A stretch of DNA of 64,000 nt, taken from positions 1,426,001 to 1,490,000 of the forward strand of contig NZ_BBZB01000001.1 in the NCBI RefSeq assembly GCF_001269985.1, read 5' to 3'. The position numbers and the translations under genes were made by a program. Shown here in pieces: positions 50,335-60,624 of the stretch. Position 1 is the first letter of the stretch; the number at the start of each line of letters is the position of its first letter. Under the pieces are notes generated by a model. The model did no database searches, had not been told where the DNA came from, and was given only the letters and a program-made list of their open reading frames with translations. Source of the DNA: Pseudoalteromonas sp. '520P1 No. 423' (GTDB taxonomy: Bacteria; Pseudomonadota; Gammaproteobacteria; Enterobacterales; Alteromonadaceae).

Positions 50335-51546
50335 ATGAAAAGAGCCGTAATTACGGGGATCGGTATTGTATCTAGTATCGGTAACGACAAAAAAGAAGTT
50401 CTAGAATCACTTAAAACTGGTCGTTCTGGTATTAAACATAACGAAGAGTTTGCTGAGTATAAACTTCGTAGCCAAGTAAGTGGTCATATTGATATTGATA
50501 CTAAGGCACATGTTGATCGTAAAGCTTATCGCTTTATGGGTGACGCTGCTGCTTATTCATACATCGCAATGGCTGAAGCTGTATCAGATTCAGGTTTAAC
50601 TGAAGATCAAATCTCTCATCCGCGTACTGGTTTAGTTGTCGGTTCTGGTGGTGGTTCATCTAAGTATCAAGTAGAAGCTGCTGATATCTTACGTGAAAAA
50701 GGCGTTAAACGTGTTGGTCCTTACATGGTACCTCGTACTATGGCGAGTACGGCATCAGCGTGTTTAGCAACACCATTTAAAATAAAAGGTGTTAACTACT
50801 CAATTAGTTCTGCATGTGCTACTTCGGCACATTGTATTGGTAATGCAGTAGAGCAAATTCAATTAGGCAAGCAAGATGTTGTTTTTGCAGGTGGTGGTGA
50901 AGAACTTCACTGGACACTTGCAATGGAATTTGACGCTATGGGTGCATTATCTACTAAATATAATGAGACACCTGAACTTGCTTCTCGTACATATGATGCA
51001 AACCGTGATGGTTTTGTTATCTCTGGCGGTGGTGGTATCGTTGTTGTTGAAGAATTAGAGCACGCTTTAGCGCGTGGCGCACATATCTACTGTGAAGTTG
51101 TAGGTTATGGTGCAACTTCTGATGGTTACGATATGGTTGCTCCATCAGGCGAAGGCGCTGTACGCTGTATGCAACAAGCTATGGAAACTGTAGACGGTGA
51201 GATTGATTACTTAAATACACACGGTACTTCAACACCAGTTGGCGATGTAAAAGAGCTTGGTGCGATTCAAGAAGTATTTGGTGGTAAATCTCCAGCTATC
51301 AGTGCAACTAAAGCGATGACTGGTCATGCATTAGGTGCGGCTGGTGTTCACGAAGCAATTTTCTCATTATTAATGTTAGAAAATAACTTTGTTGCGCCTT
51401 CAATTAATGTTGAAGAATTAGATGAGCAAGCTAAAGGCTTAGATATCGTTACTGAAAAACGTGACGTAGAACTCAATACTGTTATGTCTAACAGCTTTGG
51501 TTTTGGCGGTACTAACGCAACTTTAGTAATGCAAAAATACAAATAA
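50335..51546 (+). CDS. fabB: Beta-ketoacyl-ACP synthase I
   Basis: A 403-aa protein with AGGGGAA before the ATG. Catalytic cysteine in [14 protein letters not shown] near 161-166; histidines in [11 protein letters not shown] near 297 and [19 protein letters not shown] near 332. The glycine-rich end [13 protein letters not shown] is normal. It elongates acyl-ACP and is needed for unsaturated fatty acid synthesis. Full length and unbroken. Divergent from the mnmC remnant. Confidence 0.96.
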   Translation: MKRAVITGIGIVSSIGNDKKEVLESLKTGRSGIKHNEEFAEYKLRSQVSGHIDIDTKAHVDRKAYRFMGDAAAYSYIAMAEAVSDSGLTEDQISHPRTGLVVGSGGGSSKYQVEAADILREKGVKRVGPYMVPRTMASTASACLATPFKIKGVNYSISSACATSAHCIGNAVEQIQLGKQDVVFAGGGEELHWTLAMEFDAMGALSTKYNETPELASRTYDANRDGFVISGGGGIVVVEELEHALARGAHIYCEVVGYGATSDGYDMVAPSGEGAVRCMQQAMETVDGEIDYLNTHGTSTPVGDVKELGAIQEVFGGKSPAISATKAMTGHALGAAGVHEAIFSLLMLENNFVAPSINVEELDEQAKGLDIVTEKRDVELNTVMSNSFGFGGTNATLVMQKYK

Positions 51547-51640
51547 ACCTGCTTCGCCTATATGGATGTAGGTGCTTAGGGTCTGTTTGGAACTAAGAAC
51601 CTGCGAAGTTTTATTAGGGCCACTTTGTGGCGCTAAATAA

Positions 51641-51668
51641 AAACCAGAATAATTACTTATTCTGGTTT
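51641..51668. terminator. Bidirectional terminator after fabB
   Basis: AAACCAGAATAA and TTATTCTGGTTT form a perfect 12 bp stem with a TTAC loop, flanked by A and T runs. It ends fabB and may also serve the convergent receptor gene at 51756. Confidence 0.85.
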
Positions 51669-51755
51669 TTTTATGTTTTATACCAATTGTATTAATTTTG
51701 TGATGAAAAAGCAGTGAATTAACACTACTTTTTATTCAGCTATTTAATAAACGAT

Positions 51756-54377
51756 TTAGAATTTATAGCTAGCTTGTAAATAAGCAAAGCGACCTTGACC
51801 GCTGTGTACATTTACTGCAAAACCCATAAAATCATGGTATGCCATTGGTGGTTGCTCATCAAATAAGTTGGTTACACCTAAAGTTAATGTTGTCTTTTCA
51901 ATACCGTAGTAGTTGATAGATGTATCAACTGTTGTCATTGAATCTACATTACCCATACCAAGCGCTTGAATTGATGGATCTTGTTCAAACTCATCAACAA
52001 AGTTGATACCTACGTGTGCAGCAAAGTCATCGTTGCTCCAATCAGCTGCTGCAGTCCAGCGGAATTGTGGTTGCTCAAAGCCACCTTCTTGAATATTGAC
52101 ACGTTGTCCGCCGTTACCGTCTGGGCGCTTATCTTCATACTCTAAAACATAATTTAAAACATAAGATAGTTTTACATCACCAAATGCAGTATCAAGTTTA
52201 TATTTAACATCTAAATCTAAACCTGTTGTTGTCAAATCACCTATATTTTGAAAAGTATCAAAAATACGTACGATTTCACCTGGGTCGCCTTCAACTCCCG
52301 TAGGAATACGTTCAACAACACTTGAATCTAACCCTTGGTTTGATAATAAAAATTGTGTATCAGAATCAATTATGTTTTCAATATCGTAGCTGTAGTAATC
52401 TAATGAAAAGCTTAAGTCTTCGGTTACATTGAAGATCATGCCTAAGTTATAACTTGTAGACTCTTCTGGCCCTAAATCAGGGTTACCTTCAAATATCGCG
52501 GTGTATTCTTGTTTATCACAGGCTTTGTTTACATTGCCCACAGCATTACAACGCAGTGTATCAACTAAATTAGGTGATTCATCTGTACGACCTAAACCTA
52601 GTTGAGATAAAGAAGGCGCTCTAAATGCTGTACCCCATGAACCTCGTAAAGAAAGATCTTCACTTGGACTCCAAAGGAAAGATACTTTTGGATCGGTTGT
52701 TGTACCAAAATCGCTATAATCTTCGTAGCGAACTGCTAATTGTACTTCTAGCTCATCTAAAACTGGGATGGCTAATTCAGCAAAAATAGCGGTATTATCA
52801 CGTTCACCGCTGGCTTGTGTTGCTTCAGTACCAAATACTTCCCCACGTAAGAATTGATCATCAGGTCTATCACTGATTGTTTCTTCACGGAATTCGTAAC
52901 CAACAGCCATCATTAGTTCGCCTGAAGCCATTTCCATTAATGGACCAGAGATTTTAGCATCCCAAGAGCGGTTAGTTGATTTACCAATGCGTGTAGTTGT
53001 GGTTTCTATATAATCTAGTGCTTGCTGGCTGTTAGCTGATGGTTCAAATGGATTCCAAGTACCGTTATCGATTGCTTCTTGAACTCGGCGAGAATTAGGG
53101 AAACCATCTACACCTTGTTCAACAGATTTACTTTTTATATAGCTATATGCAGCTTGCCAGCTCCAATCACCAAATTCACCTTCTAAACCAAAAATAGTAC
53201 GGTAGTAATCTGAATCAACTTCTTTTTTACGGTTGCCAATATCAACCATACGGCGACGCATCGTTAAATCTTGATTGTAAAAATCATGATCTGGCATATT
53301 TGCAAAAGGGTGATTTACATTATCTGCAGACATAAATAATTCGTTAAAGCTTGGGCTACCTGCACCTTTAACTGTTGTTTTTGCATTTTGGCCATTTAGT
53401 TCTGCGAAAGCACGAATATCATCATTTAGTTCTAGCTTACCCATATAATTAAAGCTAAAGCGCTCAGTTTCAGGCACCATCGTCATATGAGGTGCGTAAT
53501 CGTAACGACATAAAGTACCAACAATATCTTCTGCAGGACATACATCATTACCAAAAGTATCAGGTAAACGGTTTGTTGGATCTGATTTTAAAGCGATTGT
53601 GCCAGGGATACCTGATGAACTTCTAAAATCATCTGCAAATGTGTCATTTGGAAGCCGTGCTGCTTGATTTGCTGATTTAGAGTAATTTCTATCAGCATAA
53701 AGTACTTCTTCACGTTTAAAGTAATCTAAAATGAAAGTGTGACTGCTGTTTTCTGCAGTATTACCCCAAACCATGCTGATGTTTTCTTCTTTACCACCAC
53801 CGTCAGCAGTATCACCCATTTTTGCGTTGAGCTCCATGCCATCAATATCATCACGTAAAATAATATTAATTACACCTGCTACAGCATCTGAGCCGTAAGT
53901 TGCAGATGCGCCATCTTTTAAGATATCAACACGTTTGATTGCAGATACTGGAATATTATTAATATCAACAAAAGCGGTATCAATTCCTTTTGCAAAAGGG
54001 CTGACTGAAACACGGCGACCATTTACTAGAATAAGTGTTGAATCTGCTCCTAAACCACGTAAAGAAACACTTGAACCACCATTAGCAGTATCATCGCTAC
54101 TGTTTGCTTGTGTAGAGAAAGTACCTTGACCGGAGATTGGTAGCTTAGCAAATAAGCCAATTAAATCGGTTGCACCAGTATTTGAAATGTCAGCTGCTGA
54201 GATACTTGTAACAGGAGAGGGGCCTTCCATATCTGTACGTTTAATATGGGAACCTGTTACTTCAATGCGTTCAACCTCTTGCTTATCTTTTGCTATTGCA
54301 TTACTAGATATACTGATACCTGTGGCTGCCATCGCATATAATACGGTGTTGAACTTACGCTGTGTTTTATTGTTCAT
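51756..54377 (-). CDS. TonB-dependent outer-membrane receptor
   Basis: An 873-aa protein; ATG at 54377 begins a proper signal peptide (MNNKTQRKFNTVLYAMAATG...). A longer upstream frame lacks one. Short TonB box region (VERIEVTGSHIKR), plug domain (DGASATYGSDAVAGVINIIL near 150) and a 22-strand barrel ending in FAYLQASYKF. The SHIKRTDMEGPSPV and NGGSSVSLRGLG segments are typical of the large CirA/oar-like receptors of marine Alteromonadales that take up oligosaccharides or peptides. Substrate unknown. Confidence 0.93.
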   Translation of the reverse strand: MNNKTQRKFNTVLYAMAATGISISSNAIAKDKQEVERIEVTGSHIKRTDMEGPSPVTSISAADISNTGATDLIGLFAKLPISGQGTFSTQANSSDDTANGGSSVSLRGLGADSTLILVNGRRVSVSPFAKGIDTAFVDINNIPVSAIKRVDILKDGASATYGSDAVAGVINIILRDDIDGMELNAKMGDTADGGGKEENISMVWGNTAENSSHTFILDYFKREEVLYADRNYSKSANQAARLPNDTFADDFRSSSGIPGTIALKSDPTNRLPDTFGNDVCPAEDIVGTLCRYDYAPHMTMVPETERFSFNYMGKLELNDDIRAFAELNGQNAKTTVKGAGSPSFNELFMSADNVNHPFANMPDHDFYNQDLTMRRRMVDIGNRKKEVDSDYYRTIFGLEGEFGDWSWQAAYSYIKSKSVEQGVDGFPNSRRVQEAIDNGTWNPFEPSANSQQALDYIETTTTRIGKSTNRSWDAKISGPLMEMASGELMMAVGYEFREETISDRPDDQFLRGEVFGTEATQASGERDNTAIFAELAIPVLDELEVQLAVRYEDYSDFGTTTDPKVSFLWSPSEDLSLRGSWGTAFRAPSLSQLGLGRTDESPNLVDTLRCNAVGNVNKACDKQEYTAIFEGNPDLGPEESTSYNLGMIFNVTEDLSFSLDYYSYDIENIIDSDTQFLLSNQGLDSSVVERIPTGVEGDPGEIVRIFDTFQNIGDLTTTGLDLDVKYKLDTAFGDVKLSYVLNYVLEYEDKRPDGNGGQRVNIQEGGFEQPQFRWTAAADWSNDDFAAHVGINFVDEFEQDPSIQALGMGNVDSMTTVDTSINYYGIEKTTLTLGVTNLFDEQPPMAYHDFMGFAVNVHSGQGRFAYLQASYKF

Positions 54378-54589
54378 CCTGAAATCCTTGTTGTCATACT
54401 TTGTTATATTATTTTGCTTTTCTTTGGATACAAATTTCAATGTGAAAAACTTGTATTTTAATGATAACACAAGATTAACAAGGAAACAATTGCTTTGCTT
54501 GGGTGGGAACAAAATTTAGTAAACTTATGAGTACGTTTTGTTTGTTTTTAGTACAATAGATTGGTTTTTATATGCTATAAAAACGAAAA

Positions 54590-54609
54590 AACGCACGAAA
54601 AAGTGCGTT
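54590..54609 (-). terminator. Terminator of smpB
   Basis: AACGCAC and GTGCGTT form a 7 bp stem with a 6 nt loop. On the minus strand it is followed by TTTTTCG. It lies 26 bp past the smpB stop. Confidence 0.7.
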
Positions 54610-54634
54610 TAATACTAATTTCTAAGAAGGGAGA

Positions 54635-55117
54635 CTATCTAGCGTCGTGCTTCATTGTGCGTTCTTTTTCTCGAGCCCAATCTTTATCTTTATCATCACT
54701 GCGTTTATCGTGAAGGTTTTTACCTTTCGCTAAATGAAACTCTAGTTTCACCCAACATTTTTTCCAATACATCGCAGTTGCAACTAAAGTAAAGCCACCT
54801 CGATCAACAGAGCCTGCGAGTCTATCAAGCTCTTTTCTCTTAAGTAATAATTTACGATATCTTAAAGGATCGCAAATTACATGGCTTGAAGCGCTGATCA
54901 AAGGCTGTATTAAACTACCTAATAAATATGCTTCGCCATCTTTAATGTGTATATAAGTATCTGCGATGTTTACCTTGCCCGCTCGGATACTCTTAACTTC
55001 CCAGCCTTGAAGTTCAAGGCCAGCTTCTATTTTGTCGAACAGTTTATACTCATGTCGTGCTCTTTTATTAAGCGCTATGGTATTGCTGTTTGATTTAGGG
55101 GATTTTTTCTTTGCCAT
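54635..55117 (-). CDS. smpB: SsrA-binding protein
   Basis: A 160-aa protein; ATG at 55117 ([11 protein letters not shown]) is chosen as the family start. [35 protein letters not shown] and KGKNLHDKR, then a basic C-terminal tail ([14 protein letters not shown]), are diagnostic. It delivers tmRNA to stalled ribosomes; ssrA is at 17.4 kb. Divergent from ratA, the common arrangement in gammaproteobacteria. Confidence 0.97.
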   Translation of the reverse strand: MAKKKSPKSNSNTIALNKRARHEYKLFDKIEAGLELQGWEVKSIRAGKVNIADTYIHIKDGEAYLLGSLIQPLISASSHVICDPLRYRKLLLKRKELDRLAGSVDRGGFTLVATAMYWKKCWVKLEFHLAKGKNLHDKRSDDKDKDWAREKERTMKHDAR

Positions 55118-55275
55118 AATCTGTCTTATTATACGCAATATCTTATGATTTACATCCGTTTTTTACGCTTAACTTAAAATCATATTTTTAATTTGAGTCA
55201 GCAGAGGCATATATTGCAGAAAATGTGGCAAAACCTTGCTAAAATCTGTCGCTGTGTTTTTTACCGTGAGATATC

Positions 55276-55722
55276 ATGCCTGAAATTAAAAAAAGTGCGT
55301 TAGTGATGTATAGCGCAACAGAAATGTTTACTTTGGTAAATGATGTGGCCAACTATCGTAAATTTTTGCCTCATTGTTCTGATGCTAAAGTGATTTCTCA
55401 ATCAGATGAAAAAATGACAGCTTCAGTTGAGATCGCAAAAGGTGGTTTAAAAAAATGGTTCACCACTGAAAATTCGTTAATCACAGATAAAGAAATTAAT
55501 ATGATTTTAGTTGATGGCCCTTTTAACAAACTTGAAGGTGGTTGGCTATTTACTGAATTAGATGAAACAGCTTGTAAAGTAGAGTTAAAATTAAGCTTTG
55601 AATTTTCAAGCCGGTTAGTTGAAATGGCATTTGGCCGAGTATTTAATGAAGTTGCCAATAATATGTTAGGTGCTTTTACAGATCGTGCTAAACATGTATA
55701 CGGTACCAGAGGTTTTAGCTAG
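55276..55722 (+). CDS. ratA: RatA-type START-domain protein
   Basis: A 148-aa protein. YSATEMFTLVNDVANYRKFLPHC (residues ~12-34, split here as YSATEMFTLVNDVA and NYRKFLPHC) and LEGGWLFTELDE near 86 match the coenzyme-Q-binding COQ10/START family. In E. coli RatA is linked to ribosome association and to ubiquinone. Divergent from smpB and 22 bp before rnfH. Confidence 0.94.
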   Translation: MPEIKKSALVMYSATEMFTLVNDVANYRKFLPHCSDAKVISQSDEKMTASVEIAKGGLKKWFTTENSLITDKEINMILVDGPFNKLEGGWLFTELDETACKVELKLSFEFSSRLVEMAFGRVFNEVANNMLGAFTDRAKHVYGTRGFS

Positions 55723-55744
55723 GTTAGGCGTGGAGTAACATAGA

Positions 55745-56065
55745 ATGAAACAAGTTGAAGTTGTATTTGCATTACCAGATCGAGCAACCTGTTTAATGGT
55801 TGAGATTGACGATGAAACAACAGTAGAACAAGCTATTTTAAAGTCGGGTATTTATGATAAATGCCCAGAAATAGATCAAGATAAGTTAAAAGTAGGTATA
55901 TGGAATCGCACGTGTAAGCTCAATACTCAGCTTAAAGATGGCGACCGTATCGAAATTTATAGACCTTTGATTGCCGATCCAAAAGATGCCCGTCGACGAA
56001 GAGCTGAAAAAGCAAAAGATGAAGGCCGAGCAGATAAAATTACAGGCGGCAGAGCAAGAGGCTAA
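55745..56065 (+). CDS. rnfH: RnfH family ubiquitin-like protein
   Basis: A 106-aa protein with a beta-grasp fold: KQVEVVFALPDRATCLMVEI at the start, VGIWNRTCKLNTQLKDGDRIEIYRPL (from ~50) and a basic tail (DPKDARRRRAEKAKDEGRA). This is the RnfH/RatB family, regularly downstream of ratA. Role unknown. Confidence 0.94.
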   Translation: MKQVEVVFALPDRATCLMVEIDDETTVEQAILKSGIYDKCPEIDQDKLKVGIWNRTCKLNTQLKDGDRIEIYRPLIADPKDARRRRAEKAKDEGRADKITGGRARG

Positions 56066-56083
56066 TACTTGCTTTAACATTAA

Positions 56084-56154
56084 AAAAGCGCTTTATGATA
56101 AAAATCATGAAGCGCTTTTTTATTTAACTAACTTTATTTAAATAAGTTAGTTAA
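56084..56154. terminator. Two terminator hairpins between rnfH and bamE
   Basis: AAAAGCGCTT/AAGCGCTTTT (56084-56119) encloses a further ATGAT/ATCAT stem and is followed by TTTTT. TTAACTAACTT/AAGTTAGTTAA (56124-56154) is a second perfect 11 bp stem. They separate two convergent genes. Confidence 0.8.
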
Positions 56155-56158
56155 CAGT

Positions 56159-56506
56159 TTATTTTTCTAGCGGTGTATTAAAAGTTTCTGGTAATTCAAA
56201 ATCGCCTGAAATAGTTTTTAATACATCATTTTCAAAATGAACAACAAGAGATTTCTTCTGCTCATTTTTACGATTGTAATTAAATAAGTAAACATAATGC
56301 CAAGCTGTATCATCAAACGCATCTGTTGCAATTGGCTGACCTAAAACATATATGACTTGCTCTTTTGTCATCTCTATACGTAATTTATTTACGTCTTTTT
56401 GTTCTAAAAAATTACCTTGCGGGATATTCATACGGTAAACCCAGCTAGAGCAACCGCTAACTAGAGTAAGAAGTAATGTCACTGAAATTATTTTAAACCA
56501 CTGCAT
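56159..56506 (-). CDS. bamE: Outer-membrane assembly lipoprotein BamE
   Basis: A 115-aa protein; ATG at 56506 gives a lipoprotein signal with lipobox LVSGCSS. YRMNIPQGNFLEQKDVNKL, then MTKEQVIYVLGQPI and DTAWHYVYLF, is the standard BamE core. It stabilises the BAM complex. The upstream extension of the frame overlaps the divergent gene and is not used. Confidence 0.95.
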   Translation of the reverse strand: MQWFKIISVTLLLTLVSGCSSWVYRMNIPQGNFLEQKDVNKLRIEMTKEQVIYVLGQPIATDAFDDTAWHYVYLFNYNRKNEQKKSLVVHFENDVLKTISGDFELPETFNTPLEK

Positions 56507-56599
56507 TTTAATTATGTATATCCTATTTTTAACGGTTTTGAGCATAATATCAGATATACTACCTTGTGCCGTCGTCTTGTAAAAGTGGAAAGTGGAATT

Positions 56600-56929
56600 T
56601 TGACTAAAACTGAGCATAAAAGTTCAATAAAGCCTAAAAAGAATGAAAAAGTTGCACTTAAAGAATGGCACTTATATATAGTGCAAACGAGGTTGGGGCA
56701 TTGGTATACCGGAATTACCACTGATGTTCAGCGACGTTTTGAAGAACACACCAAGGGTACTGGTGCAAAAAATCTCAGAGGTAAAGGTCCGCTAGAGTTG
56801 ATTTTTCATCGGCAAGTTGGCGATCGCAGTGCAGCAAGCATTTTAGAGTGTCAGGTCAAAAAATTTTCAAAAGCACAAAAGCGCCTTTGGGTTATTGAGC
56901 AAAAATCTCAATTAAATGAAAAGTTATAA
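56600..56929 (+). CDS. GIY-YIG nuclease superfamily protein
   Basis: A 109-aa protein; the TTG at 56600 with GGA upstream is a plausible start, and an in-frame upstream start at 56564 cannot be excluded. HLYIVQTRLGHWYTGITTDV has the GIY-YIG strand pair (LYIVQ...WYTGI); RRFEEHTKG carries the conserved Arg and His and LECQVKKFSKAQK follows, as in YhbQ/UPF0213 proteins. Role probably in DNA repair; not established. Confidence 0.88.
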   Translation: MTKTEHKSSIKPKKNEKVALKEWHLYIVQTRLGHWYTGITTDVQRRFEEHTKGTGAKNLRGKGPLELIFHRQVGDRSAASILECQVKKFSKAQKRLWVIEQKSQLNEKL

Positions 56930-57835
56930 TTGACTGTCATTTAATGACATCACTGTTTGAAAAATGTTATTTACAACAGCTTGATAGAATTTTACATCTA
57001 TATTTTCAAAGGTGTCTTTATGGGTATGGTAATTTTTATGTGTACCAACACCGTAATAAATGTAAGGGATTTTATATTTACGAAAAGAGGCATGATCACT
57101 GGCGTTTCGCCAATCTATTCTGTCTTTTTTTGTTTTGCATTCATTTGCCTGTTTGAGCTAATAAAAAGTGTTTTAGCAATACCATCAATACTTTCTACTT
57201 CAATGATTTCTTTATGTGGTTTTAATTTTATTGAGCTAAACGCATATAAAAACCCGCGTTTGGGTGCAACCGCCAGCATGTCTAAATTAATGTTTAAAGC
57301 AATATCATCAGTATTAACAAGCGCACTGGATAAAAATGCTTTAGAGCCATACAGCCCGATTTCCTCAGCATCAGTCGCTATAAAGATATAATGATAGTTT
57401 AAATCTAATTTTTGTAGCCGTTTAGCGATATTTAACATGGCAGCAACGCCAGAGGCATTGTCATCTGCGCCATAATATATTTTACTGCCTGAGTGTCCTA
57501 AATGGTCATAATGTGCGGTAAATACGACATAGGGGGTTTTTTGCAGGCAAGGTACCAATAATATTTACCCCTTGCTTTGTGCTAAAAAAGCCACTTTTAT
57601 ACTCAAATTTATGCTGATAATTATCAATTGTAGGGTATAAATTTAATTGTTTAAACCGCGTTATAATATACTGGGCAGCCAGCTTTGAACCTTGGCTACC
57701 AGTTTTTCGTCCTTGCATTTTTGATGAGCTTAAAGCTTTTAAGTCTTTGAGTAAGCTCTGATCTGAGTGATATATTTGTGTAACGGCATTGGTGCTAAAA
57801 AGTAGCAAAATAAAATATATAGATCTGAAAAACAT
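56924..57835 (-). pseudogene. M28-family zinc peptidase, broken by two frameshifts
   Basis: Three frames join into one M28 peptidase. 57835-57530: signal peptide and N-terminal domain. 57558-57115: HYDHLGHS, GADDNASGVAAML and TDAEEIGLYGS metal ligands. About 57110-56924: SDHASFRKY (last zinc ligand) and the C-terminus. The breaks fall at A6C5 (near 57535) and A7 (near 57125) homopolymers, so true mutation and assembly error are both possible. The 3' end overlaps the convergent GIY-YIG gene by 6 nt. Its start overlaps the TPR gene's stop. Confidence 0.82.
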
Positions 57836-58360
57836 TAACTTACCATCGCATTTAAACTGTTTATTTTACCTTGATAGGAGTTTATATCCTCAATGAAAAA
57901 GGCATTCTTTTTTTCGGATTTTAAATAGCGTTTGGCTTTTTTATAATCGCCTAATTGATAAAAACTACGAGCTAAACCAAAATAAGTTTCATGAAGTTTT
58001 CTGTCAAGTTCAGTTGATTTTTTATAATATGAGATGGCTTCTCTATAAAATTTTTGCACATAAGCTTCATTGCCTTTAGCAATGTGGTAATAAGGGTTAC
58101 TTTATCTTTTAGTATCAAGTTCTCTTTTTATTACTTGGGCTTGTTCAATACTATCTGTCATCTCAAATAAGATGCCTAAATTACCCCAAGCTGGTGAGTA
58201 GTGAGATGCTATTTGTGTGGCGTTTTTTAGATAATGATAAGCAGTTTACATTTTGTTGTTTAAATGTTTGATTGGCAGTAAGCGTGGCGCCGGATTGATA
58301 ATCTAGGTTGTAATTTGCGGAGTTAAAAATAAAATGTAATAAATCTTTAGCAGTTTTCAT
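57835..58360 (-). pseudogene. TPR-repeat protein, broken by frameshifts
   Basis: ATG at 58360 opens MKTAKDLLHFIFNSANYNLD, then the frame shifts near 58245. A second frame holds YLKNATQIASHYSPAWGNLG and ends DTKR-stop at about 58105. A third holds NPYYHIAKGNEAY and FYREAISYYKKSTELDRKLH up to 57835. The pattern of ~34-residue helical repeats is TPR. It stops with TAATG, coupled to the M28 peptidase, so both members of this small operon look decayed. Confidence 0.7.
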
Positions 58361-58502
58361 TGAGGGTTTTTATTCGGAATGTTCTTCACTAGTTGTGCTT
58401 TAAGTTCATCACTTAATTCGAATATTTCTTCATAGGATTCAACTTCAAAGTCTTTCAATAAAGGATATTAAATCCTTATTGAAAGACGTATAAAACTGAG
58501 TT

Positions 58503-60410
58503 CTATCTCTGTAGTTTAAAGGTATCAACTAATGAATCTAAAGACTGTGCATTAACTGACAGTGACTCAATCGCACTTTCAATGGTGATTTGATTATTCA
58601 TGGACTCTTCATTAATAGCACTGATATTTTCAACATTTTGACTCACATCAGTAACAACTGCATTTTGCTCTTCTGTCGCTGTCGCAATAATTGTTGCCAT
58701 ATCATTTATTTGCTCTATTTTTTCAACCACATCAGTTAAATGAGAAACTGCGTGTTCCATAGAGCTAACACTATGAGTGGCATTAGATTGTGATTTTTGG
58801 ATATCTGTTACAACTTGCTGTGATGTGCTGTTGAGCTCTTCAATCATTTTTTGAATCTGATCTGTTGAGTCAGATGTACGCTTTGCTAAGCCTCGAACTT
58901 CATCGGCAACAACAGCAAAGCCACGGCCATGCTCACCAGCTCTGGCTGATTCAATAGCCGCATTTAAAGCTAACAAATTAGTTTGCTCTGAAATAGAGCG
59001 TATTACATCTAAAATTGAGCCGATCTCTTGTGTTTTATTAGCTAATGTATTGATTTTATTGCTCACTAAATCAATGTCATTTGCTAAGTCTTTGATATCT
59101 GATTGAGATCGCTGAACTTGATTTTGTATTAAAGAGGCTTGTTGATGATTTTGCTGTGTATACTCTGCTGTATTTGCAGCACTACTCGCAACTTCTTGCA
59201 CCGCTGCACCCATCTCATTAATTGCAGCGGCAACAGAAATAGTTTGTTCTTTTTGTAAATTCATTTGAGATGAGTGATGCTGCGCTTGTGAAAAAACATC
59301 ATCTGAAGTCGTTTTAATAGCATGACTTTGTTGCAAAACATCACGTAATGCTTGTTCAATTTTATTTAAAAATTGATTAAATCCTAAGCTTAATTTGTTT
59401 AATTCTGGCTGGCTGTTTGTCGGTAATCTATAAGTGATTTTTCCATCGCCTTGACCTAGTTCTTCAAACAAATTTGTGATTTTTTGCAGTGGCGCACTAA
59501 TGCTACGTGCTAAATATAAACCTATTATGCAGGCTATTATTGCTACTACCACTGAAAAGCTAATGATTTTCCACGTTAATGTATCTATTTGCGAAAACAC
59601 TTCAGCTTTTGGTACTTGAGCAATAACATATAAATCAGTGTTATCGATTGGACTAGCAGCTAGCAAGATTGTTTGGTTTTGATGTTGTGTTTCAATTAAA
59701 GAAAATTCAGCATTATTTAATAGCTGAGTTTGCACATTTGAATTGTATATTTGATTTAAATTAGCTTTTGCTACAAGCTGATTATCAGAATGTAGTTTTA
59801 CTAAACCTGTTTTATCGGCTAAATAAACAAACCCAGTTTGTTCAATTGTGAATTTTTGCAGTAGGTTTTGCATTTCATCTATGCTTTTAGCTAAACCAGC
59901 TAAGCCCATTCCATTGAGTTCTTGGTGATTAATGAACATTTTTACATCACCCACACTTTCTTGAAAAATACTAATGGAAAATGCTTGATTGGAGTTTTTA
60001 AAATCATAAAACCATGAATCTTGTGTGTGATTCAATGTTCTTAAAAAACCTTCTTGGTTCCAGTAGTTGTTGCTTTGTTTATTTGCCCAAGATGCGGTTG
60101 CAAGGTCGTATTGCTTAACTAACCGGTTTAGCTCTTTGAGCAGTAATTCATCGTTATCACTATTGTTTTTAGCCCATTGTTCGATAAATTTGTTACCAGA
60201 TAATTGTTTGCTGGCCATAAGTAAAATGTTTATTTCTTTACTTAAGTAATTTTTTATTTCTTTAATTTTACTCGGTAGCTCAGATCCCATCATGCGTTGT
60301 TCTGTGATTGATTTGGCAGATTGAATTGAGGTTGTGCCAATAATTGTAGCAACAGTAATGGCAACAAAAGCAGCAACTAATGCAACTTTTTGGGTAATTG
60401 TGATTTTCAT
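58503..60410 (-). CDS. Methyl-accepting chemotaxis protein with Cache-type sensor
   Basis: A 635-aa protein. TM1 at ~8-28; a large periplasmic domain (~29-275) with [16 protein letters not shown] near 193, typical of dCache sensors; TM2 at ~279-300; HAMP; then the signalling domain with [19 protein letters not shown] near 472-490. Ligand unknown. An inverted repeat at 58452-58485 (CTTTCAATAA/TTATTGAAAG) just downstream may act as terminator. Confidence 0.95.
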   Translation of the reverse strand: MKITITQKVALVAAFVAITVATIIGTTSIQSAKSITEQRMMGSELPSKIKEIKNYLSKEINILLMASKQLSGNKFIEQWAKNNSDNDELLLKELNRLVKQYDLATASWANKQSNNYWNQEGFLRTLNHTQDSWFYDFKNSNQAFSISIFQESVGDVKMFINHQELNGMGLAGLAKSIDEMQNLLQKFTIEQTGFVYLADKTGLVKLHSDNQLVAKANLNQIYNSNVQTQLLNNAEFSLIETQHQNQTILLAASPIDNTDLYVIAQVPKAEVFSQIDTLTWKIISFSVVVAIIACIIGLYLARSISAPLQKITNLFEELGQGDGKITYRLPTNSQPELNKLSLGFNQFLNKIEQALRDVLQQSHAIKTTSDDVFSQAQHHSSQMNLQKEQTISVAAAINEMGAAVQEVASSAANTAEYTQQNHQQASLIQNQVQRSQSDIKDLANDIDLVSNKINTLANKTQEIGSILDVIRSISEQTNLLALNAAIESARAGEHGRGFAVVADEVRGLAKRTSDSTDQIQKMIEELNSTSQQVVTDIQKSQSNATHSVSSMEHAVSHLTDVVEKIEQINDMATIIATATEEQNAVVTDVSQNVENISAINEESMNNQITIESAIESLSVNAQSLDSLVDTFKLQR

Positions 60411-60554
60411 AATTCTAGAATGGATGAAAAAGGTACAGTTATGCTATCACATTGTGATTATTGAATTAAAGGCAATTATTCTGATTGGGAAAAAGTTTGG
60501 AATAAATACTCTATTCTTTAAGTTGGCGAGACATATAAAAGAGTAAATATTAAA

Positions 60555-60582
60555 AAAGCCTAGCTAAAAATAGCTAGGCTTT
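60555..60582 (-). terminator. Terminator of ilvC
   Basis: AAAGCCTAGCTA and TAGCTAGGCTTT form a perfect 12 bp stem with an AAAA loop. On the minus strand it continues into TTTTTTAA, 43 bp past the ilvC stop. Confidence 0.88.
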
Positions 60583-60624
60583 GACAAGCGAAAATTTGAA
60601 TTTTTATATTGTCAGTAATTATTA

